A stretch of DNA of 64,000 nt from Arbacia lixula (lineage: Eukaryota > Echinodermata > Echinoidea > Arbacioida > Arbaciidae): NCBI GenBank assembly GCA_963669155.1, contig OZ022578.1, positions 8,803,230 through 8,867,229 on the forward strand, written 5' to 3'. Below, piece after piece: positions 10,834 through 20,084 of this stretch (its first letter is position 1; the number at the start of each line of letters is the position of its first letter). The position numbers and the translations under genes are program-made. The notes under the pieces were generated by a model, which worked only from the letters and a program-made list of their open reading frames with translations, was not told the DNA's origin and searched no databases.

Positions 10834-13800
10834 GTATGACTCACGTTTCTGTTATGTCCTTGGTACCTAGGCTAAGGTCAGGTTGGACTATGCAGCCCTG
10901 TCCCAACCTGTCTTTAGGCCTAACTTTAAATTTACATTCGATTGGTTAGTCAAAAAATATAATTATGATCAAGAATGTCTAATAATAGAGCCTGGAATAC
11001 CATTTTCGTTGTGTAGATCTTCGCACGATTTATGCACGTCATACGTTATGGTGACCCCAACCAGGGAGGTGTTACGAAGGAGTAAAAACTCGAGCATAAT
11101 ATATTCAAACATCTGTATGGGTTCTAAAGCGTGCTCATGAATGCCAAAAGCATTCCATAATCATGACAATGCTTTGATGTTCCATGTGCCGTGCCGACAT
11201 TTAGCTGATGTCAACTTGAAAAGAAATTTCTTTAATTTCCCATTTGTCTGTAGACGTTTTGTTTTTGACAAATTTGTTTGCAAACTTTAAGGAAGTTAAC
11301 GGCAGATAATGACAGATCCTTTACTCTGCTTTTGTTTCGAAAAGTATTGAGGAATCATTAAAAATCGGACATATAAGCTATTTTTATTACTTACAAAATT
11401 GGCCAATTTCTTCACTTTCCGACAACTTGTGCATCTGGGGGATTCAACCACTCTCAAAATGATATATTAAGCTGTGTATTATCATTAACGGCGTTTGTGT
11501 GTGTTTGAGTGAAACAGAGATATTTCACTTGAAAAACTTGTTTATTTGTGTTTGCTGATACCTGTTATGCTCATGGAAGTATTAACAGAACGGGACAAGC
11601 GAAATGAGACTGTAAATTTCTTTTGTCCTCTCCGAGAAGCCGTTGCCACACAATCATATTCATAATTGTTCAAACACCTGAACAGCACCTGTTGAGAACA
11701 CATAACTTTTCAGCGGCTTGGCACATGGGTTCAAAGGAAGAAAGTTGCTTCATATCCTTCCATAACACGTCCCTGCCCCAACCAAGGCTTGTCCGACGTT
11801 TGTCCGAGCAGAGAGGTGTAAGGAATGGAGTCAGCACGAAGTGTAATTTATTCCGACAGCAGTCGCGTGCATTGATATCACAATGGAATATTTGACGCGT
11901 TTGGCTTTTTGATCGAGGGAGATCCGCCGCCAAACAAGCAAGACAAATGTAGGATGCATTTTGAGGAATATATATTCTGTATGCGCAGAAGATTTCAGAA
12001 CCACTTCATGAACTGAAGTGCATGTGCAGTAGTATTACATGTTATAAAGATACGATTGTGTGAATTTCAGATTGTATTGTTTCTTCGTTTTTGTGATAAA
12101 AGGAGAATACTGTAGAAAACATACCAGAGAAATGCCTCCATATCGCACATTTCCGAATCATATTTCCTTAAAAATATCTTGTAAATCGTTTATTGAATGT
12201 TTCATCTTTCATGGAAACAACCTCAATTTCGTGTGCGGAGGTGTCCGAAAAAGTAACAGATCAAATTCTTTCTACATTTTTTTCAAAATTTCCCTTCGCT
12301 CACCCCAAAACTAATTCACAGTGCGTGATGTAAAAAGATCAGCTACGAGCTCCCAGCGAAGGCTGAACGGTTGACGTACTTCTCAAAACAGATTTTCTTT
12401 TGTTATTCAGAGAAGGCACTACCTAATTAGAAATACAGCTAATTGTTTAAAACACCTGAATGTCTTGAATTTTTATGAGGCGGCGGACCTCATAGATCAA
12501 AGCAAGTCTATCCGAGCGCAGTCCATCCATGATAGGTCCATGGTCCGAGTAGCAACAAAGTTCGATAGATCAGTGTGCGTTCAACCATTTGAAACCGAAT
12601 GACGAAATACAGGTGAATGTTACAACGCGCATAATTTATGCAATGTGAACACATTACGAAAATGGCTTACTTATAACTTTACTTAGACATAAAATGTCAG
12701 TTAGACCATGATAATCCATAAAAGACAACTAAGCTCCCGGAGTGTGCCTCATTCATATCAGCGTGTAACTTTAGGATTATTCTCATTGTTGTAAAATTGT
12801 AAGGTTAATGATAAACGTCTAACATAGTTAGGTCTAGACTAGGTCTATCTAACGTTATTTAGCTAAATACATCTGGAATAATAGGAATCAAATCTCATCG
12901 GAAAGGAAATCTAAGAAATCCAAAATTAAGACGATTTATTCTGAAAGCATGTCAATTTTAACTCTTCAGTTCTCGCGGCACAGCATGTGCTCCATATAAG
13001 TAAGAACTGCTGGGCTATTCTTTCGGACTAGCACTGTTCAAACATGCTGAATATAGCTCGGAGAGCGAGTGAGAAGCATGGTGAGAGTGAGAACATGATA
13101 CAAGTATATGGGAATTTCAGAGTAGGCCTTTGCTTTCGTAGAAGTCAGTTACTTCCATATTCCTTTATTCTTCTTCACCTTCATCTTCCATTTCTTGTAC
13201 GTCGGCTTTTGCTTCTTCTCCTTTTTTTTTTTTTTTAAATTCATCTTCAATTTCTTCTACTGCTTCTTTTTCTTTTGCTCCTTCTTCTTCTTTTTCTTTT
13301 TCTTCTTTTTCTTTTTCTTCTTCTTCTTCTTCTTCTTCTTTTTCTTCTTCTTCTCCTTCTTCTGATTACCATTGTTAAAAAGGTTTCAAAGGACACATTT
13401 GTTCAGGGAAACAACTAATGTGGTCGTTATAGGTAGGTGGTCCTTCTAAACGAGTGGTCACTGAATCATATTTTACCGTGGTCTTATTCTTTGTCACTCG
13501 TTACCGCCAGCCTCTCCGTGAAGTTTGTGACCAGACGCGGCGCCCTTCATGACCTCTTCAAAGCTGCGCACCTGAACGACCGGTGCGAATGTTACGTAAC
13601 CCTGTACCGAGGGACTTACTACTTGGAGCAGCTCGACATCCGGGACCAGAGGGTGAACCCCAGAGACCCGGACGGCATCCAGATGTACAGCGGGAAGAAG
13701 TTTGCACAGTACTGTACAAGTGGTACGAATCATCGTCTTATTACAAGTAGTAAACATCATTGATGGACTTGTAAAATTGTCTAGATTTCTTCAGTTGTTT

Positions 13801-16218
13801 CACATGTACATACACAACTTGCATCCATTATTTTAAGCATCACACCACAAAATGGTCGGCTAGATGCTGATGAGAAATGTATGAGAAATAGCGTAGAAGT
13901 AGAAGTAATACAAGTATGTAATAGTAGGCATAAACAAAATAATTAGAATAGTGCATCGTATAAGAAGAGGTGTTTCTGGGCCATGTTGCATATAGGTTTT
14001 CAATTATTGTAACATACCCTCAATGATAATTACCGTGGCAACATACAATGAGCTCTCATGATTGCACCTGTTGCCATGGTAGTTACCATTGATGGTAAGT
14101 TAAAATAATTGAAAACCTATATGCAACATTGGACAGGTATAAAAACGGAAAAACAATCTTTTTGAAATGTCTAAATACAATCTCAGAAATGTTTACGTTC
14201 TCCAATGATAAACTTTAAAATGAAATACTCGTTCTTATGACAAGTGCGTCTTCACTTTTAAATCATTCCACCACCTACACGCGTTTGTTGTGCAGCCGAC
14301 GGCGAGTGGCCTAATGCGACCGCACCGATTGACGACAACCGATCGTACGAGGCGGTGATGGCGACGCGATGCGGTGACGTTCCCGTCCTTTTCAGCGTCG
14401 AGGTGCACGCCGAGGTCCGACACAAGCCACAACCGATGAAGAGGAACGGTCCGATGGTCATCCGACGTCATTCTACTCATCACAACTACGTCAATATCAG
14501 GACGACTAGGGAGTTTAACGGAGTAACGGATATTCAGCAGAGCAAGGCTTTCTTCAGGTGTCGAAAACTTTTCAATCAGTTTTTTTTCGGAAAAATCATA
14601 CAAACATTTTTGTTTTCGTCTAATCCATATTCTTTCTATCGTGTTAAAAGAATGTGGAAAAATCATAACCATTGATATATTTGTCGGTGATGAATTCCCT
14701 TTCCTCTACCTATTGAGAGTTCAATACTCGATTCGTCATCTATGATCACAAATGTTCACGTGTTTTTTTTTCTTCAAATCAAGTTAGTAATGTACCTCTG
14801 AATTTCACCCCGTACTACCGCCGGCAGGAAGAAGTTGTTCCAGTTCTGGTCTCAGAACCACATCGCCGGCATCCCTCGAGTCATCCTCGGCTGGCGGGAC
14901 GAACAGAGTCACGTGATCACCAGGGTGGAGACCTACGTTACGGAAGACATTCCCAGCATCCCACTGGTAAAGATTGCTTGACGAATTCTAATTGATTCCG
15001 ATAAGTATGAATTGAATTCAATTTGATTTATTGACATCATCATCGGGATAAAGGATATTTTGTCACAAACAATCACGCTGATTTATAATGATTACATTTC
15101 TAGTTTAGATACAATTTCATACATTTCAAGTTTCAAAAGACATCCTTATAAAATCTGTGTGAACATAAATATGTACTTTTATTGTTTAATTCATCACCCA
15201 CGCGTTGTGATAATTTGTAACTTTTTGCAGTTCCAACAAATAGTAAGATAATGAAAGAAAAATATCAAAGGGAACCTCAGTACCTTAGTTGCTCTTAAGA
15301 TAAAAAAAAAAAAAAATCTAGTAACTGGGCAAAACACTTTAAGGCAAATCGGACAACTAGCTAATAAGATGGTTATGCATGTTTTATTGATACAAATATT
15401 GATATTTTGGAGACAAATTAGCAAGCTCTGCCATGAGGCTGTGATGTCATAAATTTGATTATTTTATCTGCAGTGCACATGGGACCCCGTCAGGTACTAC
15501 ACTATGATGCAAAATCTCTTCGCAGACATTGCTCAACATGTCACCGATGACGACGCCTGGTATGTAAAACCCCGCCCACCCCTCCATACACACACATACA
15601 CACACACCCCCTTTTCTCATCTTCCTTCTCCAATTTTATGGTAATTTTCCCTTCATCTTCTTTTCCGTTTTGAATGATGATAGCTGGAAATATTAGTTGT
15701 TTCCACTCCCCCATTTCTTTCTTTATCTTTTGTTCTGCCTCTCTATTCCCCTTCTCCCTCTTCCTTTTCCATACTTAATGTTTCCTGTCACCTTCGCCCA
15801 AATTGTTTTTCCCTTCCACTATGTACACTCCTAGATCTTCTCAACTACTAGTACTTCTCATATTAATTTATCCTCATTCTATTTCCTCTTTCCATTGACC
15901 CATATCCTTCTTCGACACCTCGCCTCCACCTGCATCTCCTCCTGCTCCTCCAAGTTCTCCTCCATCGTCCCTCCTTTTCCTCTCTCCACCCCTCCCCCCC
16001 CCCCCTCCTCCTCCTCTCTCGTATAACCCCATCTATATAGTGTGGTGTACCATCTCGTGTTGGAGCAAACGGAGCACGCCCCCTACCGAGATATGATGCT
16101 GAAGCTGAGCGAGAGACGGTTCAAAGTGGAGGCGAAGAAGACCGACAATCGTTTGAGAATCGTAAAAGACTGGTTCATCCGTGATGTTCTCAAGGCCACA
16201 GCAGCCTCATTACCATGA
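10526..16218 (+). CDS. DXO/Rai1-family (Dom3Z) protein with degenerate active site; complete 6-exon gene
   Basis: Six exons join in frame to 394 codons plus stop, against 396 aa in human DXO: 10526-10833, 13511-13722, 14296-14557, 14828-14966, 15474-15559 and 16041-16218. DXO/Rai1 enzymes remove incomplete or NAD caps from RNA 5' ends and degrade the RNA; they bind metals through conserved Glu/Asp residues. Family landmarks are clear: LGNFSLDENR (16-25), FVTRRG (108-113), MYSGKKFAQY (161-170), VLFSVEVHA (204-212), YVNIRTTREF (238-247), RKKLFQFWSQNHIAGIPRVI (261-280) and WDPVRYYTMMQNLF (310-323). The motif Arg (R112) and one Glu (E209) remain. The other acidic/basic active-site positions are changed: the Glu of G-x-x-x-E is Ala168, the Asp of E-x-D is His211, and the E-x-K pair is Asn240/Arg242. 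Decapping and nuclease activity are therefore unlikely (inference); RNA binding or scaffolding may remain. An ATTAAA poly(A) signal lies at 16430. Confidence 0.88.
10975..12540 (-). repeat. Right arm of the large inverted repeat (inside intron 1 of the DXO-like gene)
   Basis: Reverse-complement partner of 8090-10395. Between the arms lies a loop of about 600 bases that holds only exon 1 of the DXO-like gene and its upstream sequence. Divergence between the arms is considerable (small indels and many substitutions), so the duplication is old. Confidence 0.75.
12060..12314 (+). other. Short open frame in right inverted-repeat arm
   Basis: 84-codon partner of the frame at 8298-8549. The length differences between the two are all multiples of three. 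Function is unknown and it may be non-coding. Confidence 0.25.
13205..13366 (+). repeat. Pyrimidine tract, TTC/TTTTC repeats
   Basis: About 160 bases of nearly pure T and C, mainly TTC triplets, in intron 1 of the DXO-like gene about 150 bases before exon 2. Confidence 0.9.
13511..13722 (+). CDS. DXO-like exon 2
   Basis: Acceptor TACCGCCAG precedes 13511 and donor GTACGA follows 13722. It completes codon 103 (Ser) and runs to phase 1. It holds FVTRRG (family V-T-W-R-G; the Trp is Arg here) and GKKFAQY, where the family has Glu in place of Ala168. Confidence 0.88.
13980..14133. mobile_element. Short palindromic MITE (GTTGCATATAGG family), copy 1
   Basis: About 154 bp. The left end CATGTTGCATATAGGTTTTC is inverted as GAAAACCTATATGCAACAT on the right. 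The centre has paired GGCAACA/TGTTGCC blocks around GAGCTC. It lies in intron 2 of the DXO-like gene. A second copy is at 59866. Confidence 0.8.
14296..14557 (+). CDS. DXO-like exon 3 (degenerate metal-binding motifs)
   Basis: Acceptor TTGTTGTGCAG precedes 14296 and donor GTGTCG follows 14557. It contains FSVEVH (family G-E-V-D) and YVNIRT (family Y-V-E-L-K-T). The frame is maintained and the splice phases match, so this is not an obvious pseudogene. Confidence 0.88.
14828..14966 (+). CDS. DXO-like exon 4
   Basis: Acceptor GCCGGCAG precedes and donor GTAAAG follows. It encodes residues 261-307, including KLFQFWSQNHIAGIPRVILG, equivalent to the human KLLKWWAQSFLPGVPNVVAG segment. Confidence 0.9.
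15008..15430 (-). mobile_element. Possible LINE 3' UTR remnant
   Basis: Begins with GAATTGAATTCAATTTGATT on the plus strand, which read on the minus strand is an AATAAATCAAATTGAATTC tail like the 3' ends of several invertebrate LINEs. No coding part is seen. Intron 4 of the DXO-like gene. Confidence 0.3.
15474..15559 (+). CDS. DXO-like exon 5
   Basis: Acceptor TTATCTGCAG precedes and donor GTATGT follows. Residues 308-335, CTWDPVRYYTMMQNLF onward, match the family W-x-P-x-x-C-x-x-F helix. Phase 2 at the end. Confidence 0.85.
15590..16030 (+). repeat. Pyrimidine-rich intron 5 of the DXO-like gene
   Basis: Over about 430 bases the plus strand is strongly T/C-biased, with a run of Cs near 15990-16005 and TCC repeats. 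It leads straight to the exon 6 acceptor. Confidence 0.8.
16041..16218 (+). CDS. DXO-like exon 6 with stop
   Basis: Acceptor ATCTATATAG precedes 16041. It encodes residues 336-394, rich in Lys/Arg, and ends at TGA 16216-16218. Confidence 0.85.
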
Positions 16219-16429
16219 CGACATCATCACAAATGATTACACTGGAGTAGGCTCCATTTGTCAATCATGACGGACATAACAATCCATAATTGAGTGAACA
16301 TGTATCCCACGATCATGAAGATGTTATGTGATATTTCAATTTTGTGCAAAGAAGGGTGTAGCTTAATCTTATGGAGCAGGATAACAATTGTCATTGTGGT
16401 TCTTAATTGTATCATCCTCTCTGTGTTCA

Positions 16430-16435
16430 ATTAAA
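16430..16435 (+). terminator. Candidate poly(A) signal of the DXO-like gene
   Basis: ATTAAA, the commonest variant of AATAAA, 212 bases after the stop codon. Confidence 0.45.
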
Positions 16436-17344
16436 ATATAAATTGATGCCTCTTCTACATATCACTCCTACTATCTCCTCCTACCCCTACCCCCTCTCCC
16501 TCAAATATTTTCTTTCTTTCAGACGTCTGCATAAGACCTGCTTCATCCTTCCAATACCCATACCTGGAATTGCTTTGATAACATGATGATAAAATACTTT
16601 CCAAGTCCAAGCATATCAAGAACACTCAACCAATCTCAACTTGCCCTCTTAATACACAGTATAATTTTGACATCAAAATGTACGTTTGGGTGTGTTTTTT
16701 CGCACACACACACACAAAAAAAAAAGTTATACAAACAGCTGAATGCTACATGCGTCTTTATATTAAAGTATTTTCTTTTGTGGTCAAACAGCTAACCTTT
16801 AACATGTGTAACGAGCAGATCGAAAGAAAAATTGTACGATTATGTCACTTTCCGTTTGAATGGTTTCAAATTACAATACACAGTAAACGTTGTTTGACTT
16901 GTTGGAATGTTTTATTGATATGTACAGTTTCCTCGTGATTAATGCAGTTCATTAGATCAGTTTTCATAGTTCATGACATAACGCTGTCAACATGCATGTA
17001 TACCATAACGAATCATAGGAGAGAAACTGTGTACAGCAGGAGAATCGGGCGTTGTATCTTAAACCATTCGCAAGATTTTAGTTCAACATATTCAAAGATA
17101 TATACTTTTCTATTTATTTATACGTCATGTTCCAGGGAGCTTTTATCATTTCTGATATTAAAATGATTCTTACTAAGAATTAACCAAAAGTGCAATGCTT
17201 GTTTTTGTTGTATTGATTTCTGCTAAGTGTGTTCCTCGATTCTTCACAGTTCAGAGGCAAATAAATTATAGGAAAAAATGATAAAATGCACAGTACATTA
17301 ACCAATGAACAAAATTCATTTTAAAAATGAATTTCTATTACATG
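16436..17344. other. Gene-free stretch after the DXO-like gene
   Basis: AT-rich, with a short CA run near 16702. No conserved exon or repeat recognised. Confidence 0.5.
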
Positions 17345-17520
17345 TATCATGAACAATGGAAATAACCAACCTTTCTGTCATTTCCTATAGTCTTCCGGCC
17401 AGTCTTTCTAATTGCATAGTTTATCACGGACCTTAATTTGTATAACTTTTACCAAAACACCTACAAATATGTCTTTTACTGTATGTAATCGTCTATTAAA
17501 CTTTACAGTGTTTCTCTTAT
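17345..17520 (+). repeat. Diverged direct repeat flanking Pearl-like copy 1 (left)
   Basis: The stretch from ATCATGAACAATGGAAATAA on resembles 18930-19110 in the same orientation (CCAACCTTTCTGTCATTTCC against ACAACCTTTGTGTCATTTCC, and the following GGCCAG..TCTAA). Confidence 0.6.
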
Positions 17521-17645
17521 ACGTCGAGTTATTTAAATTAAGTGTCATTGCATGTTCACTTATATTACTTGTGATGTCATGATACTCCCATTAAAAGATG
17601 CATTTGTTATTCCATGCAGTTAATCATTGCATCAAAACTATTTGT

Positions 17646-18867
17646 ATACTTCCGCCACGAAGTGGCCCGAGGAATTATGTTTTCGGGTTGTCCGTCCGTC
17701 CGTCCCGAATCCGTTTAGGCAATATCTTGAGAACCGTGCTCCAGATTTGCTTCAAACTTGGTACATGTGTGTATTGCATAAAAACAATGAGGTGTGTAAA
17801 ATTTGGGTCAAATCTGATTGAGGTGAAAGGTCAAAGGTTAATGAACTTTGTGAAAAATTGCCCGCAAATTGACTTTTTTCACAATAAATCCAAGTCCAAG
17901 GATGTAGTTCTCATTAAACGTGGTACACTGATCCGGATCACTACTTTGGGATAGACTGATGAAAGTTTTGGTAAATTTCCTGAAATGTCAGAGGTCAAAA
18001 ATCAATGAACTTTGCCAAAATTGGTTAAAACTGCCCCAAACTTTATTTTTTTCACAATGGATCCAAATCCAATAGCGCATTTCCAACCAAACATGGTGCA
18101 AAGATAGATCACTATTTGGAGCTAGACTGTTGACATTTTTGGTGAAATTGCTGAAAGATCAGAAGTCTAAGGCCAATGAACTCTGCCAAGAATTACCTAA
18201 AAATTGCCCCCAAAGTGATATACTGCAAAATAAATCCAAATTAAATTGTGCATTACCAACCAAACATGGTGCAAAGACGGATCACTACTTGGGAGTATAT
18301 TGATAACATTTTTGGTGAAATTTCTCAAAAGTCAATGAAATTTGCCAAAATTGGCTATTTTTGACACTGAATCCAAATCTAATGATTCAATTCAAACAAG
18401 ACATGGTACAGAGATATGTTACTTCATGGAGGTAGACTGGTGAAAGTTTGGGTAAAATTCCTGAAAGGTCAGAGGTCAAAGGTTTATGAACTTTGCCCAA
18501 ATTTGCTGAAAATTGCCCCAATAATTAATATTTTTTAAATTAATATTTTTTTTTACAATAAATCCCAATCCAAGTATGCATTTCAAGAAAACATAGTACA
18601 TAGATGAATCTCAAGGATACAAGGATTGATTTAGACAGACTGGTTAGATTGGAAGTCAAAGAAGTAAGAGGTCAAAGGTCAAATGAACATTGCCAAACTT
18701 TGCTTAACATGTAAAAACAGAATATGATATTTTAATTTCACATAGGAATTCACTGGAACATTCCCAACTGAGCAAACAGATTTTCTGATAATAATCTAAA
18801 TAGACAACGGAACTAGAAAAGAGGCGGAGGCATATCTATCGACTGAGTGGCAGTCGAATTGCTCTAG
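17646..18867 (+). mobile_element. Pearl/Helentron-like non-autonomous element, copy 1
   Basis: 5' end TCCGCCACGAAGTGGCCCGA, then GTCC tetranucleotide repeats. A core follows of about seven diverged units of 160-175 bases (AAAGGTCAATGAACTTTGCC ... ATGGTGCAAAGATGGATCAC). Next come an inverted copy of the 5' motif (GGCGGAGGCATA), a 3' hairpin and a terminal GCTCTAG. Subterminal inverted repeats, a microsatellite plus tandem core and a 3' hairpin are the design of Pearl/DINE-1-type Helentron derivatives. Copy 1 is the most diverged: GAGTGGCAGTC weakens its hairpin. Confidence 0.75.
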
Positions 18868-18929
18868 TTTTACTTTTTTTTATCCTCGTTTGATATATGA
18901 CTGTTCTTATATTTCTACACCTGCATGTT

Positions 18930-19110
18930 ATCATGAACGATCAAAATGAACAACCTTTGTGTCATTTCCAAGTCGATAGGCCAGTTGTTCTAACTTCGTA
19001 GTTCCCACGGACATTCGTTCCGTGCATGAAAAGTGCACCAACGGCTACAAGACTTATTCTTTTATAATCGTCATAAATCTTTACACATTCCAAACATTTA
19101 TGTTAGGAAA
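18930..19110 (+). repeat. Diverged direct repeat flanking Pearl-like copy 1 (right)
   Basis: Partner of 17345-17520. The pair brackets the element at 17646-18867 and is far too long and diverged to be a target-site duplication. Confidence 0.6.
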
Positions 19111-20050
19111 ATACATCATGGGGATGCATGGAAACGATACCTCCCGACTAGATATTAAAGACAACCTACTAGATCTCTCCGGACACACGTCTCACTGTCT
19201 TACCACATGTCTTGTGATTTGGGTGGATAAAAGAAGGAATACGTGATCTAGATCTAACTCCCCTCTGAGACCTCCGCGCATGCAGTTGGAAATTGATGGC
19301 ACAAACAGAGCCAAAGGAGAAGACCAATATTATAATCAAGATTATATTATGGATTTTTGGATATGGATATTATGGCACAAATGAAATATTCCTACAAAAA
19401 AATGGCTCTTCTGCCGGCCGACACTTGGGCCTATGCTGAAAACAATTTATCCCATGCGCTAATAACATGTGAAGAAAATGTTATTTTAACTGAATTTTTA
19501 CGAAGTTCGCTCGCTCGTGAAAAAAGCATTTTTGATAGTCAAATGAGGGCCCCCTTTGAGGTTTTCGTATATCAAATTGAATGTTTTTAAAAGGGAATCA
19601 AACAATAAAGATTGCTAAACGTTTGAGAAAATTAGATCTTATATGGAAATTCTAAACGTTTGAAAATCTCTTGTTCTTGGCCTAGATCAACGGTTTCAAC
19701 GTACGGTTTCAAAACTTTTTTTGCGAAATCGAAATCTGTACTTGCAGGACATGGTACCGCTAGTTTTTTTAAATGTCGAGATGATCAAAGTCCAGTACCG
19801 AAATATGCGTAGACGCATTTTTCGTACGCCGACTTAACAGAGATCCACTACTCCAAGATTTAGGTCAAATGAGGTCAAACTTTGTTATTCTCACACTCAG
19901 CGGATCGCGGAGCTTCCGAAAAATCGGTCAGCGAATAACAAAGCTTTCCAAATCTCGAGCTGTGTGAAAGAGTATTTAGAGCTGAGAAACTTCAGACCTT
20001 CAAGTTAGATCCAGTCATTGTATTGTCCTATATTTGGAATTTTATTTAAA

Positions 20051-20084
20051 ATGCGGGACAAAAAGAAAACAGTTGTAGTAACAG
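20051..20084 (+). CDS. PGPEP1: PGPEP1 exon 1
   Basis: 34 bases: ATG and eleven codons (MRDKKKTVVVT) plus one base. Donor GTAAGA follows. It supplies the N-terminal beta strand; with exon 2 it rebuilds VTGFGPFG exactly in frame. Too short for an ORF scan. Confidence 0.85.

Noticed and set aside
10883-11140. Open frame downstream of DXO-like exon 1 as a further exon
   Set aside because: It has no match to the DXO family, lies partly in the inverted-repeat arm, and exon 1 joins exon 2 in perfect phase without it.
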